From contig NZ_JACFAK010000009.1 of assembly GCF_014118685.1 (NCBI RefSeq), forward strand, positions 1 to 64,000: 64,000 nt of DNA, read 5' to 3'. Under the pieces are notes generated by a model. That model was not told where the DNA came from. It did not search any database and saw nothing but the letters and a program-made list of their open reading frames with translations. Position 1 is the stretch's first letter. Each line of letters opens with the position of its first letter. The position numbers and the translations under genes are program-made. Below, in pieces: positions 7,539-16,474 of this stretch. This DNA is from Flaviflexus huanghaiensis. Lineage in GTDB: Bacteria > Actinomycetota > Actinomycetes > Actinomycetales > Actinomycetaceae.

Positions 7539-10500
7539 GTGACCACTGCACTCATCAGCGCCAACAGGGCAGCCGCCGAGCGGCTAGCAGTTCTGCAAGG
7601 CACAGGCCCTCAAGGCATTCTCGCGGGCACGAGCCTCGAAACGCGCTCCTTCCACCCAGGTAACCGTACTGCTGACACGGGACTTGGAAGCGGCTCCGGC
7701 ATGACGACGATTCACGCCGATGATGGGGCAAACCGTCGCTGGACTCTCCATGACACTTCTCGCCTCGAGGATGCGGATGGCGGGGAAGTCGCCGAAACCC
7801 GTGGCACGCATGTGACCGTCACCGCCGGTGAGGGCGGCACGTACCTGCTGAGAGCCCACGACGCCTCCGGTCCCGCCGGAGAGATCCTGCTATCTGTCCC
7901 ATACATCGTCTACGTCGTCCATTCCGCCGCTTCCGTCGAACCGGAGCTCGCGGCCGCTGGCATCGACGCGGCCGACCGTGAGCATTGGTGGGGCGAGGTC
8001 ATGAGGACAGCGCGCACGGTGGCGGAGCACGTCTTGAGACCCGTCAACGCTCGTCTCAGCTGGGTGGCCGACTCGGAGAGCATTCCACCGCTCGACGCGC
8101 AACGGGAAGGCTCCTCGATGTTGGCTCGGCGCACCGCCACCGGCCAGCCAGTTCGAAGAATCGTTATCACCATCGCACTCGATGACAGTCTCCTCACCGA
8201 TGTCGAACGCTGGATCCGGGCCGTTATCCGGCAGATGACGGAGAGCGAGGAGGACGCGCAGTGGAACATGTCCATCGCGCGGCTCTTTGGACATGCGGAC
8301 GCTCCCATCTCCGCTCACGTCACTGCTCGGCTGGGCGGCACGGGCGATACCGAGGTTGACGACATCTTGCGCACGCTCGCGGCATCGCCGGATCGAGAGG
8401 GGAAGGAGCGGTGGGCAGAAATGGCGGGCAGGCTTCTCGGCGTGACGATTGGCCGTGCGGCGCTTCGCGGTATTGGACTGCGGCCGGTTGCTCAGCGCCC
8501 CGCCGGTGTCAAACCCTGCGACGTCCTCGAACCACAGCCCCGCGACGAAACAGCGTCGCTCCTCGGACTCCACCGACCCGCAGGAGCGACTATCAGCACG
8601 CTTGCCGGTGACCTCGCGGCGCTGCCGGCCGGTGCGTCGGCTGACGAGCGGCGGACTGCCATGACGCACAGGTGGGGCGATCTCGTCGAGCTCTTCGCGC
8701 GCGAATGGGGCACCGCTGCCGGATCGTCCACCCGGTACGACGTGCTGTCCGGTCTCGTCTCATCCGAGCTCCTTGAGACCGCTCGGCTGATTGCGCCGCT
8801 CCCAGCGCCCTACGGCAGGCGCGCTCTCGCGCCCGGCAGCAGGGATGCTGAGCTCGACACGACAGACGACGTCATCACCCCGGCACGCTACGGGAGCGAG
8901 CTTGACGACCCCGACGATCGACGTACGGCAATCGCTGACCTGCAGACAGATCTGCGACGCGTCGGCATCGACTACGGTCTCCATCATGCCGGGCTCTACG
9001 GGTATCGACGGATCGGCTTTAGCGGCGCCTCCGTCGACCGGTCCGTCTTCGACGGCGAGCTGGCCGACACCCCTCCCACGTACTCGGTGGCACAGAGCCG
9101 CCAAGTCCAGCGCGGGTACACGGGGCTCGCCGTGCGGGAGTTCCGCATCGCCTCCCGATATCCGAATGACGTCGTCGAAACCCCGACGCCAGTCGCGCCG
9201 TACGGCAACCGCCTCGCTGTTGCCGCCACACATGAGGAGCGGGCGGACGACGGCGAGGCGGGAGAACCGCTCGACGACGTCGACGGTGAGGTCTCCCCCG
9301 CCACCGCGCTCGAGATCCGTGCGTGGGCGTTCGCCCGTCGTCGTGTGCCCGTGGTCGTCGAGGCGCGCCAGCTCAGAGCGGGCCGGAGCGACTGGACAGT
9401 GACCGATACCGAGCTCTTTGCAAGCCCCCGCGCGCACAACCTTCTCGGGCCCAACGACATCGATTCCCGCGACCCACGCATGTTCGTCCTTGACCTGTCC
9501 GGGATGCCACAGCGGCTGAATCCGGATGCTCCGGAGGAGCGGCTCGTGCTCGGGGACTACAACGGCCAGGTGGGCGATCCTCCGCGCGACACGTACGGCG
9601 GTCCGCGCTCACGGGCTCCCCACCGCCTCGCGCCGATCACTCTCGATGCGACATTCGGCGCCGCCTCTCCCGTCCATGTCGCACCCGCCCCGGGCGCACC
9701 CGATCCGGGAGAGGACTGGCTAGCTCCGGGTACGGCGAGCACCGCCGCGCAGGTTCGCGAGTGGTTCACGTCCGCCTTCCGAGTCATCTACGCGGTGACA
9801 CAGAAAGAGACAGGCGGCTTCTGGGATGGTTTCAACGGCTGGGATCTCGCCGTCTGGAGCTACCCGCTATTCCATTACACGCTCCGTCTGCGCGGGGGCA
9901 GGCCTGGCAAGATGGCAGAGGTCGTCCGGTGGTTGCAGGTCCCAGATGACGATATTCCCGCCGATCCTCATCGCCGAGACGACGTCCACGACGCTATGAA
10001 GCAGGCCTTCCAGCGATCCTTCGGCCGGTACGGCGTTGGGGCCGGACCGATCGGGCAGAACGACCCGACAGGTTACGTCCACATCGCCGGGCTACGTAGC
10101 GCTACGGGCGAAACCCGCGGCACCCCGTGGCAGGTCGACATGGCGGCAGATGATTGGCACGGACAGAACGCGTCCGGGCAGGCACGGATGCGCGCCTTCT
10201 ACGATTCCTATGTTCAATGGTTCCGCTCCTGGCCGTGGGCGGCCCGGTTCGTCCGCAGCCTCCGGTACGACGGTGGGCTGCAGCGGCTCCTGATCGCGCA
10301 CGCCATCGACTGGAGCGCTCATGCCCTCGAGCGGAACGTGACAGGCGGGGTGGCACACAGCCTCATCACGAGCGAGGTCGCAGCAGCCGCTTACCTCCGC
10401 GCCTACGTCAAGGAGCCGGCCCAGTCGGATAACGGTTTCAACGCCGTCGAGCGCGCCTCATGGGCCGCCAACCAGCGCACTGCCGCCGAACAGTTCGTCG

Positions 10501-10643
10501 CGGGCATCACCGATGAGGGACTTCGTGATTCGGCTGGCGATGCCATACGATCCCCGGGACTATCCGTCACTGACCTGCCCACTCCGACGCAGCTGCGCGA
10601 GGCCAGGGACTGGGTCCTGCGCTCAGAGGCGGATGAAAACTGA
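7539..10643 (+). CDS. Large protein of unknown function, possible pseudo-metalloprotease; first gene of giant-protein operon
   Basis: This 1034-aa protein was not recognised. I chose the GTG at 7539 because GGAGGGAGG lies about nine bases upstream; an in-frame GTG at 7518 has no such site. It has no signal peptide or membrane segments. Residues 1-120 look beta-rich. Next comes a segment with hydrophobic strands (SVPYIVYVVHSA, RRIVITIAL) leading to TIGRAALRGIGLR around residues 303-315. That aligns with the matrixin-like consensus TIAHEIGHSLGLR, but both His are Arg and the Glu is Ala. The C-terminal third is helical and Trp-rich, including KETGGFWDGFNGWDLAVWSY with Glu757, faintly reminiscent of lysozyme-like folds; this is speculative. 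Its stop overlaps the next ATG (ATGA), so the genes are probably coupled. Confidence 0.75.
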   Translation: MTTALISANRAAAERLAVLQGTGPQGILAGTSLETRSFHPGNRTADTGLGSGSGMTTIHADDGANRRWTLHDTSRLEDADGGEVAETRGTHVTVTAGEGGTYLLRAHDASGPAGEILLSVPYIVYVVHSAASVEPELAAAGIDAADREHWWGEVMRTARTVAEHVLRPVNARLSWVADSESIPPLDAQREGSSMLARRTATGQPVRRIVITIALDDSLLTDVERWIRAVIRQMTESEEDAQWNMSIARLFGHADAPISAHVTARLGGTGDTEVDDILRTLAASPDREGKERWAEMAGRLLGVTIGRAALRGIGLRPVAQRPAGVKPCDVLEPQPRDETASLLGLHRPAGATISTLAGDLAALPAGASADERRTAMTHRWGDLVELFAREWGTAAGSSTRYDVLSGLVSSELLETARLIAPLPAPYGRRALAPGSRDAELDTTDDVITPARYGSELDDPDDRRTAIADLQTDLRRVGIDYGLHHAGLYGYRRIGFSGASVDRSVFDGELADTPPTYSVAQSRQVQRGYTGLAVREFRIASRYPNDVVETPTPVAPYGNRLAVAATHEERADDGEAGEPLDDVDGEVSPATALEIRAWAFARRRVPVVVEARQLRAGRSDWTVTDTELFASPRAHNLLGPNDIDSRDPRMFVLDLSGMPQRLNPDAPEERLVLGDYNGQVGDPPRDTYGGPRSRAPHRLAPITLDATFGAASPVHVAPAPGAPDPGEDWLAPGTASTAAQVREWFTSAFRVIYAVTQKETGGFWDGFNGWDLAVWSYPLFHYTLRLRGGRPGKMAEVVRWLQVPDDDIPADPHRRDDVHDAMKQAFQRSFGRYGVGAGPIGQNDPTGYVHIAGLRSATGETRGTPWQVDMAADDWHGQNASGQARMRAFYDSYVQWFRSWPWAARFVRSLRYDGGLQRLLIAHAIDWSAHALERNVTGGVAHSLITSEVAAAAYLRAYVKEPAQSDNGFNAVERASWAANQRTAAEQFVAGITDEGLRDSAGDAIRSPGLSVTDLPTPTQLREARDWVLRSEADEN

Positions 10644-13600
10644 TGAGCACAACCCGGCTTTTCGCCCAGCTCACCGCCCTCGGCCATGGCGGTCTCACCG
10701 ACCTGCCCCTCTTCCATGCCGTGAGGGGCCTCGGCGATGTCATCGACGTCAGAGAGGTGTGGCGCGGCGGTGCGGGCGAGGTGGACATCCTCGGTTCCGT
10801 GCGGCTTAGCGAAGAGATCGTCATCCCGGTCGGGTCACTCGACATCGCTGTCGGCTCATCCGAGATCACGGCACCGTTCGCCGTGACGTTGGATGCGGGG
10901 ACGGTCGAGCTCATTCTTCTCGTCCGATGCGTGCAGGCAGGACTGATCGACCTCAATGACGCAGAGACGCTCGGTAAGCGGCTTTCCGGTGTCGACACCA
11001 CGCATCCTCACAAGCTGGCAACGGCTCTCTCCGACATCCTGACGACGTCCGTGTCGGAACTCCCGAACCTCCGCGTCGCCATCGGCCCTCTTACGGCGCG
11101 CGTCGATCTGCCTTCCGACTGGCTGACGAGAGTCCGGCCTCTTACCGACCAGGCGGGACAGACCGTCGGGTTCGAAGAGATCCAGCAGGCACCGCCACCG
11201 TGGATCCCGCTCGGGCAGGTCAGTTTGCTCGTCTCCGCGGCTGGCATTGACATTGACCTCGACGTGGCGAACCACGTCGATATCCCGCCCGTCATGATCG
11301 CCGACACCGGGATCGTTGTCGCGATGGAGGGGGTTGTTTGGCATCACAGCGGACCGCCGCCGACCGACCTCACCGACCACGCGCTCCCACCGAACTGGCA
11401 CGGGCTCATCATCGGCAATGTCACGGTCTGGGGTCTCGACAAGATCCTCCCCGGCGCGCCCGGCGGCAGGGCTGACGGTCCGACCGGCGCAATGAGGCTG
11501 AACGACTGGATCATCGACCGAGAGGGCATCCGAGGACGCCTCTCCTTGGATTTCTCCCCTCAACCCGGTCTCATCGCTGTCCAGCGCCTCGACCTGGCGT
11601 TCGACCGCTCATGGTGGCCGACCGAGCTGGCCATGCGGGTCATTGTCGATATTGGAACCATCCTTGGGGACGAGTCGCACCGCATCACAGCATCGGCAGA
11701 TCTCCTAGTCAATCCGCAGGGCTCTTCGTCAGAGCGGTGGGCCCTCAACCTCATTGCCGATGCGACAGACGGGCCTCTCGCGAGCATCGTGCGCGGCGGA
11801 CTCGCAGGCATCGGAACAGCTGCCGCCGCCCTCGCGGCGGCAGGTGAGGGGGATGCCGCGATCATGGCGGGCGCCATCGCAGCACTCGAATCCTCCGGTC
11901 TCGGGCACATCACCGGTGCGGCGATCGACCACCTGAGCGGACGGGTCCAGCCGGTTCTCACCCCAGGAACAGGAAGTCGAGAGCTTCGTGCAGAGATTTC
12001 CATCGGAGCTCGCCTCATTCTCGAGCTCACGCTTCCGGATGGGACTGTCGAGCTCGAGCTCGGAATCGGTCACCTCACAGCTCTCGCAACTTTGAGTGCG
12101 GAGGGACCGCCCCACATCAGATCCGACTGGACACTCTCGGACGGCCTCGACGTCACACTGCCTACGACCGTTGACCTTGCCGGACTTCTCGTGATCAACG
12201 CCGTCGGACTGCGCAGAAGCCCTGACGGTCTCGTCATCGAATTCGGCGTCGAATCATCGGGCACCGGAGATGTGGCTCTTGCGGGTTTCCCCGACGCGAT
12301 CATCGTCACCTACCGGCCCACGGGGAATCCCACCATTGACGTCGCTATAACGCGCTCCGCATCCCCGATGTCGATTCTCATCCCGGGCGTTCTCTATGCA
12401 TCCGGATCCCTCTCGCACGAACCGAATGTAGCCCCGCCATTCTCCATCGGGCAGTGGGGGCAGGTGCGTCGGGGCACTCTCTCCGCATTCCTCATTGGGA
12501 ACGGCACAGCTCGCTCGGCAGACGACCATCTGCGCAAGTCGGCCTACGCGTTCGACCTGGAGATCGGCGTCGTGACAGCCACCCGGGATGATGGTCTCCA
12601 GGCCGTCATTCTCACTCTCGACGCCGGCTTCCGACCGGGCCTGCCCCTGGGGACCTCTGGAGCGTCCCTCTACGAGCTTGGCCTGACGTTCGCGATGAAC
12701 GGGGCTCCCACCGCCGCGGGCGGTGACTATGCCTCCTGGTTCCTTGAGGCGCCGCCAGCCTATTCGACCGGGATCGAGAAGTGGCGCCCCGAGGCGGGCG
12801 GCTGGGCCTTCGGCGCGTCGGCGACCCTCGGTTCCTCACCGGACGACGGCCGCTCATGGAACGCAGGCGTCGGTCTCTTCCTCCTTCTTCCCGGGCCGGT
12901 TGTTCTCATCACCGGAGAGGGGAACCTCTTCTCCGCGCTTCCCAGCCTGCCCGCCCAGGGCGGCGACCCCGACGCGCTGTCATTTGGCTTCGGCGCGGTT
13001 CTCACCCTCGACTTCGGTCGCCATTTCTTTGGCGCCTCATTCCACGGAATGCTCGAGAAGACCGCCGGGGAGGCAACACTTGTCCGCGCCACCATCCCCG
13101 CCGACATCTCCATCGATCTGGATGACCCGACAAACTTCACGCTCGCAATAGGACGTCCTGAACCGCCCGCTGACCGAGTCCAGATCAACTTGCTGGGCAT
13201 GTTCGACGCGTCATCGTACCTCCTGCTCTCCGGAACGGACGTGCTCCTGCCGGGCGTGGAACCCCCGCTCACTCTGCCTGGGCTCGCCCTCGCCTTCGGC
13301 GCTGCCGGCGGCTTCGATCGCCGCCTGAAGGCGGGCCCAGCGCGGGTCGTGCTGTGGGCACGCGCCGGGTTTGATGTCGGCCTGTCGCTCTCTCTTCCTC
13401 TGGCAGCGGGACGCGTCTACCTCGAGGGCGGCCTCGATGTGTCGGTCTACGGCGTCGGATTGTCGCTCGAGGCGGCGCTCAACCTCGTCGCCATGGCCCC
13501 CGATCCGTTCATGCTCACAGGATCCGCACGGGTGCGGATCGGCCTACCCTGGCCTCTACCCGACATCAACGCCTCGGCGACGATCGAGCTCGCGCCAACA

Positions 13601-16474
13601 CGCGAGTGGGTCTTCGACGCGCCCCGACCCGATGCGCCGGTTGAGACGCTCACCCTGTGGGGTGCGGGCACCGGCGCCCCCACCGTTCTCAAACCCGGTG
13701 AGACCGGCAGCGGGATTCCGCTCGACGTGCTCGCGGAGATCGTGTTCTCCGCACCCGTCGGCAACGACACGCCAACAATCGGCTGCGCCGCGACAGACGG
13801 CGACGACGCTGATGCTCCCGTGTGGGAGGTGGCGACAGCGGAGACGGATGAGGACGGGTTCGAACGACGGCACGGCTACCGCCACGTCGTCTCGTCCGTC
13901 ACGGTCACGCGCACGACGCCGCACGGAGCGGTTCCGGAGGAGGACATCCCCGCCTTCTGGCCCGGGGGCACGGCAATCGGCGCTGTCAGAGGCCTTCACT
14001 CCGACGTGCCGCGGACGGCAGGCGGCATGCCCGCACGAACGAGCCTGCGGCTCTGGCAGCTGGGGGACCTCGCCGCAGCTCGGGTGGGCAACGGAGCGGA
14101 GATCGTCGCGCGCTGGGCACAGACGTGGGATCCTTGCGCGCAGCCGGACGACGACGAGAAGAGTCTCCAGCGCCTCTACACCGCGCGCTCCCTTACTGCC
14201 AGGCTGACAGAGCAGGCCTTCGTCCCGCCTGTCACGGGTCCGGGCACGTGGCCGATCCGTCGTCCCTTCCCTCTGCCGTTCGGGGAGGACCGCACCCCGG
14301 GCGACTGGTCACACAGTCTGTCGCGAGCCGCAGAGAAGGCGCTCACTCGATTCGACTCCCTGCCACATATCTCCCGGCTCAACGAGTCGGGCAGGACGAT
14401 GATCAACATCGATGAGGTCGTGGAGCTGCTTCCGGGCACGCGCGGTTCCGCGCGGCGAGAGCGAGGGTGGGAACGCACCAGGTCTAGGGAGGAGAGGATG
14501 TCCGAGCCCTCGTTCGCACCGTTGCGTCACGTTGTCGCCTCGCGACTCGGCCTGCAGACCGACCGGCGCTCCGCGACCGACAGAGTCTGGGAGTTGGCAC
14601 CCGGCGGACTCCTGCCCCCGTGGTGGAGCCGCAGGCTCGCGACCGCACCGATGCCAGCCGATGATGTCGCAATCCTTCCCAATGACACACCGCCGGACGA
14701 CGTCGTCGCTCGGGCACGAGCTGAATCGCCGCCTGCGACAGGATCGACGATGGCTCGCCTCCTCGATGCTGAGGTTGAGCCCGCGCGCATTGCCCGCAAC
14801 CCAGCTTCGATCAACGTCCCTCTGCTGACACCGATCGAGGCCGACGAGCCCGTCTTCGCGCTTCCGCGACTCATCCTCCCGACGATGCCGGCTGGTGCCG
14901 AGGAGCGTCTGGCTGCCCTCGCTGTGGAGACCGTCGGCAGGCTCCGCATAGATCTGACGGACACTGAGCAGGCAACTGCGATCCTTCTCGCCGCTCCGGG
15001 GGTACATGTCATCGCCTGGCAGACCGGTGCTGATGGACAGGAGCGGCGCATCGAGAACGTCGCCACCACCGACGTCCACATCGGGGACCGCAGGGTGTGG
15101 CGCCGCGTGCGATTCACCTCCATCGGGCCGGTCATCGCCCTGAGATTCGCCGCTGTCCACGGGCCGCTCAAGGTCCAGGTGACCGATGAGGCGGCCGTCG
15201 CCGCGCTCACGAGCGTCGAGTGCTTCCCTCTCCCGCGCAACGAGCACGCTGCCCGCGACCGTCATCGCACCGCAACGGACACTGCGGTGCGTCTCCTTCG
15301 CGACGCGGCGCAGACGTGGCAGGGCGAGTCCGGCACCCCCGCAGGAATACTCTCGCCGGACACCGACTATGAGATCGTCGTCGCTGGGACATCGGAGGCT
15401 GTCACCCTCGGACGATCGGGGCTTGAGAAGGGCTCGGCACAATGGTCCTGGGAGCGACGATTCACGTTCACGACGACGTCCGCTCTGGCTGGTCGTTTGC
15501 GTGCCTACCCGGACGAGGCGCCGCACGAGGGCCGCGTGGCCGAGGACGGGTCGAGGGAGAGCGACTGGGAGGTGGCGACCTCACCCGGTGACGGCAGCAC
15601 CGCATACTATACGGCCGAGCCTCTCCTCGTACGGTTGCGCGACGCGCGGACCGTCGCTGTGGCCGATGCACTGAACTTCGACCTGCGGGTGCGCCTTGTC
15701 GATGAGCGGGGTGTTGTGACTGAGCACCTCAACGAGGTATCACTCACAGACCCGACGGACGTCGACGCCCACATCGCAGCCCTTCGCGAGCGGCTGGGCG
15801 AATTTCCCTGCGTTGCAGACAGCCGCGGTGGTGAGATCTGGCGAGAGGCGCGGATCGCCCTGCCGGATCTGCTCGCTCCGCGCACGCGATACGTCGCCAC
15901 ACTTCAGGCTGTACCGCGCGGCGGCGGCCCAGCCGTCGAGCTGCACTCGTGGCGGTTTCGCACCTCCGCTCATCGTGACCCCGCCGCTCACCTTTCGGCA
16001 CATACGATCGTCGACGTCCTCATCCCCGACCCAGACGGCATTATCGCCAGAGTCGGAGCCGCCGCGCCCGGCGGGATCGTCATCGACGACGCCACGTTCG
16101 ATGAGTGGCTCATCGACCGGTGCGGATTTCCGGCATCCCCAGCACCACAGAACTGCGAGCTCGCTCGCCTGTGGGCGTGGGATCCGGCGACGGATGGGGT
16201 TGTCTGCATCGGTTTGCTCCTCGACGGTGACGAACCGCTACTCCGCGGCTCACGTTCCGGCTTGGCAACCGGTCGAGCGCAGATCGTCGTCCGCCAAGGA
16301 GGCAGCGAGATCGCCCTGACAGCGTTCACCGGAGTGAGCACGTCGCGCGTTCTCCTCCTGCCAGCCACCCCGAACCTGCCCGGCACGATCGAGATAGCGC
16401 TGCGTAGCCATCCCAATGCGAGGATCGCGGTCCCCATTCCCGCAGTTCCCGACAATCTGGACGGAGCGCTATGA
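10643..16474 (+). CDS. Giant beta-rich protein of unknown function (1943 aa)
   Basis: This is the middle gene of the operon, joined to both neighbours by ATGA overlaps. No signal peptide or transmembrane helix is apparent despite its size. Residues about 290-985 are alternating short hydrophobic beta strands rich in Gly, Leu and Asp (for example YGVGLSLEAALNLVAMAP and RVYLEGGLDVSVYGVG near 930). This pattern recalls very large DUF6603-like repetitive proteins, but I can only suggest that. Two segments near 1573-1620 and 1746-1785 have an Ig-like/Fn3-like signature (PDTDYEIVV...FTFTTT and APRTRYVATL...WRFRTS). A basic, charged region near 1270-1300 separates the two halves. The overall design suggests a large structural or scaffold protein that stays in the cytoplasm or leaves by a non-Sec route. 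Confidence 0.75.
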   Translation: MSTTRLFAQLTALGHGGLTDLPLFHAVRGLGDVIDVREVWRGGAGEVDILGSVRLSEEIVIPVGSLDIAVGSSEITAPFAVTLDAGTVELILLVRCVQAGLIDLNDAETLGKRLSGVDTTHPHKLATALSDILTTSVSELPNLRVAIGPLTARVDLPSDWLTRVRPLTDQAGQTVGFEEIQQAPPPWIPLGQVSLLVSAAGIDIDLDVANHVDIPPVMIADTGIVVAMEGVVWHHSGPPPTDLTDHALPPNWHGLIIGNVTVWGLDKILPGAPGGRADGPTGAMRLNDWIIDREGIRGRLSLDFSPQPGLIAVQRLDLAFDRSWWPTELAMRVIVDIGTILGDESHRITASADLLVNPQGSSSERWALNLIADATDGPLASIVRGGLAGIGTAAAALAAAGEGDAAIMAGAIAALESSGLGHITGAAIDHLSGRVQPVLTPGTGSRELRAEISIGARLILELTLPDGTVELELGIGHLTALATLSAEGPPHIRSDWTLSDGLDVTLPTTVDLAGLLVINAVGLRRSPDGLVIEFGVESSGTGDVALAGFPDAIIVTYRPTGNPTIDVAITRSASPMSILIPGVLYASGSLSHEPNVAPPFSIGQWGQVRRGTLSAFLIGNGTARSADDHLRKSAYAFDLEIGVVTATRDDGLQAVILTLDAGFRPGLPLGTSGASLYELGLTFAMNGAPTAAGGDYASWFLEAPPAYSTGIEKWRPEAGGWAFGASATLGSSPDDGRSWNAGVGLFLLLPGPVVLITGEGNLFSALPSLPAQGGDPDALSFGFGAVLTLDFGRHFFGASFHGMLEKTAGEATLVRATIPADISIDLDDPTNFTLAIGRPEPPADRVQINLLGMFDASSYLLLSGTDVLLPGVEPPLTLPGLALAFGAAGGFDRRLKAGPARVVLWARAGFDVGLSLSLPLAAGRVYLEGGLDVSVYGVGLSLEAALNLVAMAPDPFMLTGSARVRIGLPWPLPDINASATIELAPTREWVFDAPRPDAPVETLTLWGAGTGAPTVLKPGETGSGIPLDVLAEIVFSAPVGNDTPTIGCAATDGDDADAPVWEVATAETDEDGFERRHGYRHVVSSVTVTRTTPHGAVPEEDIPAFWPGGTAIGAVRGLHSDVPRTAGGMPARTSLRLWQLGDLAAARVGNGAEIVARWAQTWDPCAQPDDDEKSLQRLYTARSLTARLTEQAFVPPVTGPGTWPIRRPFPLPFGEDRTPGDWSHSLSRAAEKALTRFDSLPHISRLNESGRTMINIDEVVELLPGTRGSARRERGWERTRSREERMSEPSFAPLRHVVASRLGLQTDRRSATDRVWELAPGGLLPPWWSRRLATAPMPADDVAILPNDTPPDDVVARARAESPPATGSTMARLLDAEVEPARIARNPASINVPLLTPIEADEPVFALPRLILPTMPAGAEERLAALAVETVGRLRIDLTDTEQATAILLAAPGVHVIAWQTGADGQERRIENVATTDVHIGDRRVWRRVRFTSIGPVIALRFAAVHGPLKVQVTDEAAVAALTSVECFPLPRNEHAARDRHRTATDTAVRLLRDAAQTWQGESGTPAGILSPDTDYEIVVAGTSEAVTLGRSGLEKGSAQWSWERRFTFTTTSALAGRLRAYPDEAPHEGRVAEDGSRESDWEVATSPGDGSTAYYTAEPLLVRLRDARTVAVADALNFDLRVRLVDERGVVTEHLNEVSLTDPTDVDAHIAALRERLGEFPCVADSRGGEIWREARIALPDLLAPRTRYVATLQAVPRGGGPAVELHSWRFRTSAHRDPAAHLSAHTIVDVLIPDPDGIIARVGAAAPGGIVIDDATFDEWLIDRCGFPASPAPQNCELARLWAWDPATDGVVCIGLLLDGDEPLLRGSRSGLATGRAQIVVRQGGSEIALTAFTGVSTSRVLLLPATPNLPGTIEIALRSHPNARIAVPIPAVPDNLDGAL

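Noticed and set aside
14309-15526. A 405-codon open frame opposite the 1943-aa gene
   Set aside because: Arg/Ser-rich low-information sequence typical of the antisense of GC-rich genes, with no motif.
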